A stretch of 64,000 nt of DNA from Pseudemcibacter aquimaris (GCF_028869115.1 NZ_CP079800.1:310001-374000); one strand, 5' to 3'; counted from the stretch's first letter, positions 31,520 to 41,676 are shown. A program made the numbers and translations. The notes: generated by a model from the letters alone, not told the origin.

Positions 31520-31851
31520 TTTGAGGTTCCTTTCTTGTTATTATTATTAACCTTTCAAAGGCGTTGTTAACCATATAACGTTAACCATTGTTAATATAAA
31601 TGGTTAACAAAGTATTATCAATGTCAAAATTTTCACTCTAATATAACGTGATGTTAAAGAATTATTTTGTGCTTATATTATGGTTAAATAATTAATTTAT
31701 TGATATTAAAGGATAAATTTTATTTTGAGGTTATGTGAGTGGGTTTAAATTAAAAAGTAACTTTGGTTAATTTTTATGATAATTTTTTGGATTTTAACCA
31801 ATTAACATCGTATAATTTGTTAATTTTAATAGAATCTAACGGGCAAAACCG
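31520..31851. other. ctrA-fliI intergenic regulatory region
   Basis: 332 bases, very AT-rich, no credible gene. It holds the CtrA half-site cluster (31567-31607), many further TTAA words (for example 31684, 31692, 31794, 31802) and one GANTC site, GAATC at 31832-31836. Promoters for ctrA and fliI must lie here, but I cannot assign their -10/-35 elements with confidence. Confidence 0.7.
31567..31607. promoter_or_regulatory. CtrA-binding half-site cluster upstream of ctrA
   Basis: TTAACCAT at 31567-31574 and 31581-31588, and its reverse complement ATGGTTAA at 31600-31607. TTAACCAT is the known CtrA half-site; the full box is TTAA-N7-TTAA, and the nearest pairs here are spaced 6, 9 or 10. The cluster is 47-88 bases from the ctrA start, suitable for autoregulation. 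Confidence 0.6.
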
Positions 31852-33196
31852 GTGCATACCTTACAAAAAGAGATAGAACGACTCCAGTCAACAAAGGTTT
31901 ATGGCCGTGTATCTGGTATTCAAGGTTTATTGGTTGAGGTCGCTGGCGCTTCCAGAAGCTTAAGCATTGGTTCACGTATAAATATTCAATCACGAAATGA
32001 CAAAATGATCCCGTGTGAAGTGGTTGGGTTTAATTCCGATAAAGCATTATTAATGCCATACACCATGATCGAAGGTGTTGGTGTCGGCTGCAAAGCGTTT
32101 GTGGATACTGATACCGCCCATGTACATCCTTGCGAAGCATGGCTTGGTCGTGTGGTTAATGCCATGGGTGAACCGATTGATGGCAAAGGGCCGATTAAAT
32201 ATGGCCCAGAATCCTATCCAATCAGAAGTGGGCCACCACCAGCACACATGCGTGGCCGGGTACGCGGTAAAGTGGATTTAGGTGTGCGTTCCATCAATAC
32301 ATTTGTCACATGCTGTAAAGGGCAACGGATGGGAGTGTTTGCGGGTTCCGGTGTTGGTAAATCTGTACTACTTTCCATGTTTGCAAAATATACGGCATCC
32401 GACATCACCGTTATTGGCTTGATCGGTGAACGTGGACGTGAGGTTCAGGAATTTATCGAAGATGATCTTGGTGAAGAAGGTTTAAAACGAAGTGTGGTTG
32501 TGGTTGCCACATCAGATGAAACAGCCCTCATGAGAAGGCAGGCGGCTTATCTGACATTGGCGATAAGTGAATATTTCCGTGATCAGGGACGTGATGTTCT
32601 TTGTTTAATGGATAGTGTAACCCGTTTTGCGATGGCACAGCGTGAAATTGGTCTTGCGGGGGGGGGAACCACCGGCAAGTAAAGGATATACACCAACCGT
32701 ATTTTCAGAGCTTCCGAAACTATTGGAACGCGCTGGCCCAGGTACAAATCAGGGTTCAATAACAGGATTGTTCACAGTGCTTGTAGAGGGTGACGACCAT
32801 AACGAACCAATATCAGATGCGGTGAGGGGTATTTTGGACGGCCATATTGTGCTAGATAGGTCCATTGCTGAACGGGGGCGTTTCCCAGCCGTAAATATTT
32901 TACGTTCCGTTAGCCGTACATTACCCGGCTGTAATAATGATGATGAAAATCAGTTATTACGATTGGCCCGGAAATATATGGCCGATTATAATGACATGGA
33001 AGAAATGATCAGACTTGGTGCATATAGGCCCGGTGCAAACCGTGAAATTGACGAAGCCATCTATTTCCATCCGGAATTAGAAGGGTTTCTTGCACAAAAT
33101 AAAGAAGAACAAAGTAATTTGGCTTCTGGATACGAGTTGTTAAGTAATATATTGCATAATCAACCTCAGTTCGAAAATACTGATTCTGAACAATAG
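31852..33196 (+). pseudogene. fliI: FliI flagellar export ATPase, frameshifted
   Basis: Reads as 276 aa from GTG at 31852, then leaves frame at nine G (32658-32666) and stops at 32682. The family sequence continues in the next frame ([17 protein letters not shown]) to 33196. With eight G the product would be about 447 aa, normal for FliI, with Walker A GVGKSVL and [15 protein letters not shown]. FliI powers the flagellar type III export. The break removes the end of the catalytic domain and the C-terminal domain. Sequencing error, true mutation or phase variation remain possible. Confidence 0.9.
32658..32666 (+). repeat. Nine-G homopolymer at the fliI frameshift
   Basis: Nine consecutive G where the frame requires eight (or eleven). 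Such a tract is prone both to replication slippage and to sequencing miscount. It is unusual for this AT-leaning window. Confidence 0.95.
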
Positions 33197-33246
33197 GTTC
33201 TCTGATATGAGACTAAGATAACAATAAAAACAATAAGAGTATCATA

Positions 33247-33666
33247 ATGGCTAAAGGTTTAAGCGGCGTAATCAGATTACATAAGTGGCAAGTGGATGAA
33301 AAAAGACGTCAAATTGCCGAACTTGAAAGCATGCGCGAAGAACTTATCCAGAAAATGGAGAGGCTCGACCAGGAACTGGCCAGAGAGCAAAGACAACTTG
33401 CTGAAAGTAATGTGGTTGATATCAATTACGCGAACTATGCCAATTCTGTTATGCGCCGAAAAGAGAATCTTGAATCATCAATAAATGAGGTCGACGTTTC
33501 TATCGAAGAAATGAAAGACGAACTGGCAGATGCATTCAAAGAACTTAAGAAATATGAAATTGCCCAGGAACGCGCCGAAGAGCGTGAACGTGAAAAACTA
33601 AAACATAAAGAGCAGGAAAGACTGGATGAGCTTTCCTTAAATATGTTCCGTTCAGGACAAAGATAA
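33247..33666 (+). CDS. fliJ: FliJ, flagellar export chaperone
   Basis: 139 aa, almost wholly predicted coiled coil (Glu/Lys/Arg-rich heptads, for example ELESMREELIQKMERLDQEL). FliJ works with FliI and FlhA in flagellar export. The family is poorly conserved in sequence; length, coiled coil and place after fliI support the call. Intact reading frame. Confidence 0.82.
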   Translation: MAKGLSGVIRLHKWQVDEKRRQIAELESMREELIQKMERLDQELAREQRQLAESNVVDINYANYANSVMRRKENLESSINEVDVSIEEMKDELADAFKELKKYEIAQERAEEREREKLKHKEQERLDELSLNMFRSGQR

Positions 33667-33675
33667 TTTAATCAT

Positions 33676-33999
33676 TTAAATCTGTGTTGATGGATACTCG
33701 GTATTTTCTTTGCCGGGTTGGCGGTCTTCTGCCTGAATGGTTAAACCATCCTTTTCATAAATAACCTCAAGCCAGTCAGGTATCAGCTCATTATTAATGG
33801 CTTCCATGATACTTAGAACAAGATCTTCCGGTGTGTCATATCCCTTATTCACGATAGACATAATGCAATTTTGCAAATCTTCGTGACTGGCCATGAATTT
33901 ATCCGGAATAAATTTAAGCGATATTGAAACGGGATTTTGGACAGCAACTTTAATGACCCATTTTTTTCTGGGGTCTGGGTTTGTATATGTTTGAACCAT
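33676..33999 (-). CDS. Orphan 107-aa protein at the end of the flagellar unit
   Basis: Not recognised with confidence. Soluble, no signal or membrane segment. The central stretch (FIPDKFMASHEDLQNC, then IPDWLEVIYEKDGLTIQAED) is reminiscent of the helix-strand layout of T-fold enzymes such as QueF, but no catalytic Cys context or family signature is visible. It starts nine bases after the FliK-like gene, so it is probably cotranscribed as the last gene of the minus-strand unit, and is convergent with fliJ. Confidence 0.65.
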   Translation of the reverse strand: MVQTYTNPDPRKKWVIKVAVQNPVSISLKFIPDKFMASHEDLQNCIMSIVNKGYDTPEDLVLSIMEAINNELIPDWLEVIYEKDGLTIQAEDRQPGKENTEYPSTQI

Positions 34000-34008
34000 A
34001 TTTTTCCT

Positions 34009-36144
34009 TTAAACCGAACTTTCAAATTTTTTATTATGGATCATGTTAGCGACTATTTTTGATACGCTTGCTTCGTCAGGTGAATTATCAATTATAACAA
34101 GTTCTCCTTCGAAGTCGCTTTTATTTAGAGCTTCCGTAAAGTGTCGTGATAATTTCATTTTGGTTGCGAAAGGAACCTGTTTTTTCGATTTTAAAATAAT
34201 ATCCAATCGTTCGTGTCTTAACATGCCATCAATTGTCATAAGGCCGAATTGGCTGAAATTAATCTCGATGATAAACCGTTTAGATGATTTCGCGGCCTCG
34301 TCATCATTTTCATTCTGGCGTTTATTTTGTTCATCTTCATCAACGATATGTTTGGTGAGCATCGGGATCGCATTTACGTCAGGCCCATTTTGAACCGGAA
34401 TTAAATGTGGACGCCATTCTGATTGCGGCACATCAGAAGAGAGACGCGCAATTCTGGATAAATCCGCATCAATTTTTTCAATAATTTTATCAGCACCAAT
34501 TTGCGTGAGCCTTTGGGTTACATCCTTACCCAACCAAGTTCTGGTTGGATTGGCGACTTTAATGGCACTAAGGAAGAAAAACATGGTGGCCGTAAATTGT
34601 TCCGGCGTTTGAATGTTTGGTATCCTGCTCATCATCGCGGTGGATGCTGCCGCTGAGTTTGTTGACGCAAGCGCGCTCATCGCCAGTGAAATGCTGTTCC
34701 ATTCTTCGATTAAATTTTCAACCGGTTGCGGATAAAAATGTTCTATCTGTTTTGCAAGCGTTGATGAAATTTCATTACTTTGTGGTTGGCTAGATGGTTG
34801 AAACTCACTTTGGGGTGTAGATGTTGGTGTTTGTACCGTTTGTTGTGATGATGCACCCGGATTTGTTTCCTGCAGTTCAACCGCCGCTTTTTCGGGGCGG
34901 CTTTCTTTAGCAGCCATTGTAAAGCTAACAATTGTACCGGGTACAAGCGGCGTGTCACTTTTAAATTTCATCACAGATGTCGGTGTCGCTAGCAAATATT
35001 CATTGTCCGGTTTTTGGGATCTACTGTCTGTTTGTTTGTTCTTCTCATTTTCAACGATAATGCCAGACATAACCGTATCCTGTAAGGATGTCGCTTTCCC
35101 TGTATTTGTTATGGGTGGGGTATCCGTTGGTGGTGCAAGCGATATATCATCCGTCTCGGGAATTGCCACGGCGGCAATGTCGATATTTATTTTTTGACCG
35201 ACGTTCACATAATCCAGTGGAGTTAAGGCATTTATGTCTTTAACAACAGATGCCGGCAATCCTGCGGGTAATGGAGTTGGTGTTTTTGGAACAGATTTAA
35301 TGACTTCTGCGGCGACTGTTTTTCCAAGAATTTGTCCCAGATTGACCTGTGATTGTGGTGTGTTAGGTTTGCTTGCTACGGGTGCTTGTTTCTTTACTTC
35401 CTGAACAAATATATTAGTGGAAACCTGTTTTGGTGCTGGGACGGATGACATAGTCCCTTCCGTGGAAGCACCGAAAATTGTGTAATTTGGTGATGATGTC
35501 GGTAAGGGAAGGTTATCCAGTTTGTCTGAAATTTCCCGTGCGATCCGTTCCGCCTTGAACAAAGTTGTCGCCTGATATTGCGATCTTACATCATCAATAG
35601 GGGTGTCTTGTCTTGCCGCGGTGGCTTGTGTTTTCAAAGAATCTTTATCCAGTGGCTGCGCCAGTTCAGTAAGCAGCAAGCTAACAGGAATGATGTTTGG
35701 TTTGAAACTTTCACTGTCAGGAATAGGGGGGCGAATGATTTCCGCTTTTATTTCTTTGCCTACCGATATTACGCGTAATTCAATATGGGCTTCGCTTGGA
35801 ATTTTTTGAATATCATCTGCATAGCTTGCACTAACATCAACCAGATAGGTTCCAATATCCGATGAAATAATCTGACGCCCGTCGGCATCTTTTCCCGTAA
35901 CAGTGGCGACAAAATTACTGCCAGCATCAAGTTTTGATAAGGTTGACGCTAGGGTCACAGCCGGGTCATGATGCGAAGCGTGTTTTTCTTGTTCCTGTTC
36001 AGCGGTATGTCCGCTGCCCGGTTGTTGTTGTTCGCCAGCCTGTTTTCTTGAAGGTTCCTGATCAGCAGAAGCACCAATACGGTTAATCCGGGAACTTGTA
36101 TCCCCGGTTGGTATTTCCTGTGGTTGCTGTGTGATTTCGCTCAT
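34009..36144 (-). CDS. FliK-like large protein with hook-length-control-type C-terminus
   Basis: 711 aa, mostly low complexity and rich in Gln/Pro/Ser/Thr. The last ~100 residues are folded: FIIEINFSQFGLMTIDGMLR, then a helix and FEGELVIID, the strand-helix-strand layout of the FliK/Flg_hook C-terminal domain. A second, more typical FliK lies at 41677-43605, so this one may be a paralogue with another role. Start ATG has AAGGGA upstream. It follows flhG by 43 bases. Confidence 0.6.
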   Translation of the reverse strand: MSEITQQPQEIPTGDTSSRINRIGASADQEPSRKQAGEQQQPGSGHTAEQEQEKHASHHDPAVTLASTLSKLDAGSNFVATVTGKDADGRQIISSDIGTYLVDVSASYADDIQKIPSEAHIELRVISVGKEIKAEIIRPPIPDSESFKPNIIPVSLLLTELAQPLDKDSLKTQATAARQDTPIDDVRSQYQATTLFKAERIAREISDKLDNLPLPTSSPNYTIFGASTEGTMSSVPAPKQVSTNIFVQEVKKQAPVASKPNTPQSQVNLGQILGKTVAAEVIKSVPKTPTPLPAGLPASVVKDINALTPLDYVNVGQKINIDIAAVAIPETDDISLAPPTDTPPITNTGKATSLQDTVMSGIIVENEKNKQTDSRSQKPDNEYLLATPTSVMKFKSDTPLVPGTIVSFTMAAKESRPEKAAVELQETNPGASSQQTVQTPTSTPQSEFQPSSQPQSNEISSTLAKQIEHFYPQPVENLIEEWNSISLAMSALASTNSAAASTAMMSRIPNIQTPEQFTATMFFFLSAIKVANPTRTWLGKDVTQRLTQIGADKIIEKIDADLSRIARLSSDVPQSEWRPHLIPVQNGPDVNAIPMLTKHIVDEDEQNKRQNENDDEAAKSSKRFIIEINFSQFGLMTIDGMLRHERLDIILKSKKQVPFATKMKLSRHFTEALNKSDFEGELVIIDNSPDEASVSKIVANMIHNKKFESSV

Positions 36145-36187
36145 TACATCCCTTCATTGATGGTCAATGAAGTGATTCTACACCAGT

Positions 36188-36955
36188 TTACAACTTTTTG
36201 GCAATTTCAATCACATTCTCACCCGCTTTACATTGTGGGTACTTGCTTAATAGCGGTGTTTGAGAACGGATTGCCTGCGCGACATGTTTGTCCCTCACAA
36301 TAACGCCAAGCAGCTTTGGTGTTAGATTTAAAAAGCTTTGGCAGACTTTATTGATTTTATCAAAGGCACGCCGTCCTTCGGTTTGATCTTCTGCCATGTT
36401 AACGACGATATTAATTTCCGCCTTTTCATTGCGCATTCTGTAAAGCTTGATAAAAGCATAAGCATCCGTAAGCGATGTTGGGTCAGGTGTAATAATCACA
36501 AGAATTTTGTCTGATGCACGTGCAAGTGTCATTACGGAATTTTCAACACCAGCACCAAGGTCCATAACGGTATAATCATATTCCTGTGAAATGCCGCTGA
36601 TATCTTTGCCCAATGAAATCAAGCTTTCCATGGTGAGGGATGCAAGTGCCCCACTGCCGGATTGACCTGAAATGACATCAAATGAAAGGCCGGATTCAGT
36701 TTGCGGGTAAATAGCTTCGAGCATGCTTATTTCGCTTGAGATAACTTGGCCCAAGTCATTTTCGGGCATGAGCCCAAGTTGAATGTCCACATTTGCAAGA
36801 CCAAAATCACAGTCAAAAAGAAGCGCTTTTTTACCGCGTGATGCAAGAGCCTGACAAAGAGTGGCGGCGAACCATGTTTTACCAACACCGCCTTTGCCTG
36901 ATGCCACTGTCACAAGCATTTTCGTCAAATCGTTATTTTGTGCCTGATCATTCAT
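36188..36955 (-). CDS. flhG: FlhG/FleN, MinD-like flagellar number regulator
   Basis: 255 aa from ATG at 36955, just after the flhF stop; an upstream TTG at 36973 would overlap flhF. Deviant Walker A ASGKGGVGKTW near residue 20, MinD-type Asp switch DCDFGLANVDIQLG. FlhG antagonises FlhF to set flagellar number and place. Intact. Confidence 0.9.
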   Translation of the reverse strand: MNDQAQNNDLTKMLVTVASGKGGVGKTWFAATLCQALASRGKKALLFDCDFGLANVDIQLGLMPENDLGQVISSEISMLEAIYPQTESGLSFDVISGQSGSGALASLTMESLISLGKDISGISQEYDYTVMDLGAGVENSVMTLARASDKILVIITPDPTSLTDAYAFIKLYRMRNEKAEINIVVNMAEDQTEGRRAFDKINKVCQSFLNLTPKLLGVIVRDKHVAQAIRSQTPLLSKYPQCKAGENVIEIAKKL

Positions 36956-36959
36956 CTTA

Positions 36960-37991
36960 TCAATCTCTTTCAAAGCTAATATTATTCTTTTTCGGGATTT
37001 TGGTTAGAAGCCTGGATAGCTTCATACTATCCAGTGTTTCAATCCCATCGCCAAGGTAAGGTGTGATACCAACACCAGCGAAAGCCATCTTTCCGCTTTC
37101 TGCAATAGAAAGCAGGCTTGCGTACCTACGCGCGACATCAAGTTTTGTTGTGATAAACCTTTTGACGCCAAGTCCGGCATATGTTTCGCCCACTTCTCTG
37201 GCTTCATAGGGGTCCATGCCGGCGGGCACCACCAAAATGGCTTCGCAGTTCGTGGTTTTTAAAAAGGAATGCAGCTCTGACATTTCTTTTTTGCTGTATG
37301 GGTTATACCCCATGCTATCGATTAGAATGACATCGCTTTCTTTTTCGGCCGTTTTGATGGCGATATCCAAGTCTTCTGGTTTTTCGGCTTCGGTCAGGCT
37401 AACGTCAAGGACACTTGCGTATCCTTCAAGTTGGGCGACGCCACCGGTTCTGAAAACATCAGTGCTGATGAAATGGACTTTCTTTCCACCAATCACATAA
37501 TGGCTTGCGATTTTCGCCGTGGTGATTGTTTTACCAGCACCGGGTGGGCCGATTAACATAATCGGGCGATTGGGCACTGTGTCTGTGATCGGTTCGAAAT
37601 GGAAAATATTATCAAGGGCCGTGGCCAGCGTCAGTTCCGGTGTTTCGCATTCAAGGGATTTACCAAGATCCATCAGTTTCAATTGCAAACCGTCAGCAAA
37701 ACCATGATGTTTTAAGCTGCTGACCAGATCGAGTTTATCATCCGTTGAATATTGTTCATCCAGTTCACGAAGTGATTTTTTAACCGGGGCTGGTTTTGGT
37801 TTTGGCGCAGGGTTCACATGCGGGTTTACACGCGGGGCTGGTGCCTCAATCGCGGCCGTGATTTTAACCGTTTTAACACCATTGATAATCTGTTCTGTAG
37901 TATCAATGATAACAGCATCATCACCAAGTTTCTTTCGAACCTGCTTTAATGCTTCTTCCATACTTGGTGCGCTAAAGATTTTCAGCTTCAT
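36960..37991 (-). CDS. flhF: FlhF, SRP-like GTPase for flagellar placement
   Basis: 343 aa from ATG at 37991 with AGGCAGGG upstream; the frame runs back to a GTG at 38027, which is unlikely. N-terminal B domain (KLKIFSAPSMEEALKQVRKKLG), Pro/Lys linker, NG GTPase domain with GPPGAGKTITTAKIA and STDVFRTGGVAQL. It recruits early flagellar parts to the pole. Intact, four bases before flhG. Confidence 0.92.
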   Translation of the reverse strand: MKLKIFSAPSMEEALKQVRKKLGDDAVIIDTTEQIINGVKTVKITAAIEAPAPRVNPHVNPAPKPKPAPVKKSLRELDEQYSTDDKLDLVSSLKHHGFADGLQLKLMDLGKSLECETPELTLATALDNIFHFEPITDTVPNRPIMLIGPPGAGKTITTAKIASHYVIGGKKVHFISTDVFRTGGVAQLEGYASVLDVSLTEAEKPEDLDIAIKTAEKESDVILIDSMGYNPYSKKEMSELHSFLKTTNCEAILVVPAGMDPYEAREVGETYAGLGVKRFITTKLDVARRYASLLSIAESGKMAFAGVGITPYLGDGIETLDSMKLSRLLTKIPKKNNISFERD

Positions 37992-38054
37992 TTTATTGGC
38001 CCTGCCTTTTTCCAAAATGAGAACCACTTATATCAATAATATTCTGAAAAAGCA

Positions 38055-39827
38055 TTAAATCTGTCCCAAGGTTTTAATCTTAACTTTCGGATGAATTTCA
38101 TTTTGTGAAAGCACCACAGTTGCGGGACGGAAACGTTCGATAATGGATCTGACATATGGTCTGATCATCGGGCTTGTTAGCAGAACCGGAAGCTCACCTG
38201 CATGGGCCTGATCCTCGAATGTCATTCGGACCAGACCGATAAATTCCTGTAGCTGACTTGGCGCCATGGCGAGTTGTTTTTCCTCGCCTTGTCCAACGAG
38301 TGATTCAAGGAAGTTTTGTTCCCATTCCGGTGACATGCTGATAAGGGCAACGACACCTTCCGCATCGGCATTGTCATGGCTAATCTGACGCGCAAGTCGG
38401 GTTCTGACGTGTTCTGTTACCATGATAATATTCTGTGTGTATCCGCTTGCTTCTGATATCCCTTCCATAATGGTTGGCAGATCACGGATTGATACACGTT
38501 CACCCAATAAATTTTGCAATATACGCTGTACACTGCTTTGTGAAATTTGCGACGGGATCAAATCAGCAACAAGTTTTTGATGTTCTGATGGCAGATCATC
38601 CAGCAGTTTCTGTACCTCCGCATAAGATAACAGTTCAGACATATTGTCTTTAATCACTTCGGTAATATGGGTGGTGATCACGGTTGCGGCATCGACGACC
38701 GTATAACCGCGGAATGATGCTTCTTCCTTCATGCTTTGATCAACCCAAACGGCAGGCAGACCAAATGCCGGTTCTGTGGTGGCTTCGCCCTGAATGGCGA
38801 CTTGTTCGCCGCGTGGGTCCATCACCATTAACATATTCGGGCGAATGTCACCCCGCCCACTTTCTGTTTCCTTAAGTCTTACAACATAGGTGGTCGCGGG
38901 TAATTGCATATTGTCCAATATCCGAACGGACGGCATAACAAATCCCATTTCCGATGCCATCTGGCGACGAAGCGCTTTAATCTGATCAGTAAGTTTTACA
39001 CCCGTATCATCATTAATTAATGATAATAGACTGTATCCAAGCTCAAGACGGATCGGGTCAATGGCAAGGGCCGTTGTAATCGGCTCTTCAACGGGCTCAT
39101 CTTCCTCTTTGGTTAAATCTTCAAGGGCCAGAGCTTCTTCGCGTTCGGCTTCCTCGATTTTATTTCTGGCAGCAACAACGCCAGCTGATGCAAGCAGTGC
39201 AGAAAATACGGCAAATGGTAAAAACGGAATACCAGGTAATAAGGAAAGCGCAGCAAGAAGTCCTGCCGTAACATATAAAGCGCCCGGATTAAGTGAAAGC
39301 TGATTAATTAGGGCTTTATCGGTTTTACCTGTAACACCTGCCTTGGTGATTAAAAGACCAGCTGCAACAGATACGATCAGGGCAGGGATCTGGCTAACGA
39401 GGCCATCACCAATGGTTAACAGTGTATATGCATTGGCGGCCGCACTGAATGACATGCCGTTTTGGGCAACACCGATAATAATACCGCCGACGATATTGAT
39501 GAATGTAATCAATAGGCCCGCGACAGCATCACCACGAACAAATTTGGATGCACCATCCATGGCACCGAAGAACGAGCTTTCGTCCTCAAGTTCCTTACGG
39601 CGTGCGCGTGCGGCATCCTCATCAATAAGACCGGATGATAAATCCGCGTCAATTGCCATTTGTTTGCCGGGCATGGCGTCGAGGCTAAAACGCGCGGCCA
39701 CTTCTGCGATACGGCCAGAACCTTTGGTAATAACCATAAAGTTTACAATCAAAAGGATGATGAAAACGATACCGCCTACAATGTAACTGCCACCTGTTAC
39801 AAATGATCCAAAGGCGGCGATTACGTT
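38055..39827 (-). pseudogene. flhA: FlhA flagellar export gate, N-terminal part missing
   Basis: About 590 codons match FlhA from NVIAAFG (codon at 39825) to the end; full proteins are near 690-700. The first ~100 residues, with the first membrane helices, are absent. The best internal start is ATG at 39752 (565 aa). The rest is normal: NFMVITKGSGRIAEVAARF, later helices, and the cytoplasmic domain. Upstream the sequence changes at 39819-39832 into flgE. Without the missing helices the export gate should not work. Confidence 0.88.
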
Positions 39828-40894
39828 ACGATACCTTCTTCATTAACACTAACACCGATCACACTACCGAACTTGGCACCATTTGTTGTTGATGAAATCA
39901 CGGTTGATTCGCCAGCGAATTCTGAAATACCATCACTTTCGCCATCTGTACCTAAGTTAAATGTGATCTGTCCTGGCTCAGCACCACCAGCCCAGTTCAC
40001 TGTAAGCGGTGCAAGCAGCGCAGCGGATGAGGCACCAACATCAATTGTACCGTCACCATTAAACGCGATCTGACCTGATGCAATTTGACCAGTACCGGCA
40101 AGAGTACCAGCTGTAATATCAGCAGCAGGGCTGATGAAAATTTCAGCATTCCAAAGATTGTCAGCTTGTTTCATTGCTGCAAAAGTTACTGTGTGGATAC
40201 CACCTTTTGCATCATAAACCTGAATATTTGTTTGGAAGTCCGGCTGCACACCTTGTGTTGCAGGGATAATGCCTGCTGAAATATCAGCATCATATCCGGC
40301 CATAGAGTTTGCAACAGAGTTTGGATCATAAGTACCACCCGTAATTGATGGGTGAAGTGCTTGTGATGATTGAAGGTTCGCACGGATTGTTACGTCCGTG
40401 GTTGCTTCCGCGGTGATGGTAAAGTTCGATACGTTGATCGGTTCAAGGTTATCAATATTTACCGTTGGTGCATTACCACTTGAATCAAGGGCGTAGCCTT
40501 GTAAATAAAGGCCTGCTGTATTTTGCAGGAAGCCATTGTCATCAGGTGTAAAGGAACCAGCACGCGTATAGGAAATTGTTGAGTCAGCATCTGTGCCGTC
40601 CGGTTGATTGGATACGACAAAGAATCCGGCACCATCGATACTAAGGTCCGTTGCGGATGTGGAACCCTACAATAGGCCCTGTTGACTGATTAAGGCTTGT
40701 GGTTTTGCTTGTACACCACCTGGTGAATACGACGCAGTAGAGTTTGATTCTGTCACAAGAGACGAAAATTTCGCCTGTGTGCCTTTATAACCAACGGTAT
40801 TGATGTTCACGATATTATCGGAAATCATACCCATCGCACTGCTGTTCGCGGCCAAGCCTGATACGCCTGAGAATAGGGATGCGTAAAGACTCAT
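39821..40894 (-). pseudogene. flgE: FlgE flagellar hook protein, amber codon and truncated 3' end
   Basis: A single frame from ATG at 40894 to 39821 is broken only by TAG at 40667-40669 (codon 76, after SQQGLL), where CAG/Gln would restore it. The frame before reads MSLYASLFSGVSGLAANSSA and after reads STSATDLSIDGAGFFVV, both FlgE. The match ends at VNEEGIVT, then a stop supplied by the flhA joint. The C-terminal ~80-100 residues, including the terminal coiled-coil needed for assembly, are missing. Confidence 0.88.
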
Positions 40895-40973
40895 AATTGT
40901 ACTCCTTCTTTATCTTTTAAATGTCCGTTGTCCTGCGACATTTCATTCAATTGTTTTTCGTGTGTTTCACACA

Positions 40974-41663
40974 TTATTCTGTGCTTGCTTCTGCAGGCGC
41001 GGGTTCTTGTTTGATTTCTCTTACGACCAATACATTGTTTGGTGAGGTGAGAATTCCATTAGCGGCGAGCAAAACGTCGCCATTATATTTTTCAACTCCT
41101 GTGACTACTCCTTTTGAGTAAACAGAGTGACTGATTGCTTCCTCATTCCCTGAAAGCGGTTCGATTTCTACTCGGTAAATACCAGGTTCTGATCCTTGAG
41201 GAACCGGCCATTTTAGCTCATGTGTTCCTGCTTTAAGTTCACCGTTGAAACTATCCACTTCAAAGCCGTTCTCGTCTCTGATTGTGATTTTATTGGTACT
41301 TGCTGATGCATCCAGCGTGTATTCCCAATTGACTGTGCCGTCTTCTGCGACACCGGCTTTGTTGGTTTCAACGATTACTTCGCGACCCAGATAATTTACG
41401 GCATTGCTTGCTTTGTTGGCATTATTCTGATTTACGATTGCTTCCAAATTCTGGTTGGTTGCGATGGCTTGTTCTACGCCGGTAAATGCCACAAGTTGCT
41501 GTGTGAATTGGTTGGAATCCATAGGGGAAAGCGGGTCTTGATACTGAAGTTGCGTTGTTAGCAGACTTAAGAAATTATCAAAATCCTTTGCCAGCGTTGC
41601 TGCTGAATTTCCAGCGGCACTTTCTTGTGCCTGTTGTTGTCCTACGATTGCGCCAATATCCAT
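40974..41663 (-). CDS. flgD: FlgD, hook-capping protein
   Basis: 229 aa. N-terminal LAKDFDNFLSLLTTQLQYQDPLSPMDSNQFTQQL signature region (residues ~25-60), then the FlgD Ig/Tudor-like domains (GTHELKWPVPQGSEPGIYRVEIE). It caps the growing hook for FlgE assembly. Intact; between fliK and flgE on the same strand. AAAGGA precedes the start. Confidence 0.92.
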   Translation of the reverse strand: MDIGAIVGQQQAQESAAGNSAATLAKDFDNFLSLLTTQLQYQDPLSPMDSNQFTQQLVAFTGVEQAIATNQNLEAIVNQNNANKASNAVNYLGREVIVETNKAGVAEDGTVNWEYTLDASASTNKITIRDENGFEVDSFNGELKAGTHELKWPVPQGSEPGIYRVEIEPLSGNEEAISHSVYSKGVVTGVEKYNGDVLLAANGILTSPNNVLVVREIKQEPAPAEASTE

Positions 41664-41676
41664 TATACGTCCTTTT

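Noticed and set aside
31684-31829. Full TTAA-N7-TTAA CtrA boxes near fliI
   Set aside because: Many TTAA words occur, but none has exact seven-base spacing, and the region is so AT-rich that such words arise by chance.
32627-33196. Second part of fliI as a separate 189-aa gene
   Set aside because: It has no ribosome site and begins inside the ATPase domain; similarity to FliI continues directly across the G tract.
39821-40303. 160-aa open frame as an independent protein
   Set aside because: It is in the same frame as the flgE start, and the intervening codons also read as FlgE; only the TAG at 40667 separates them.
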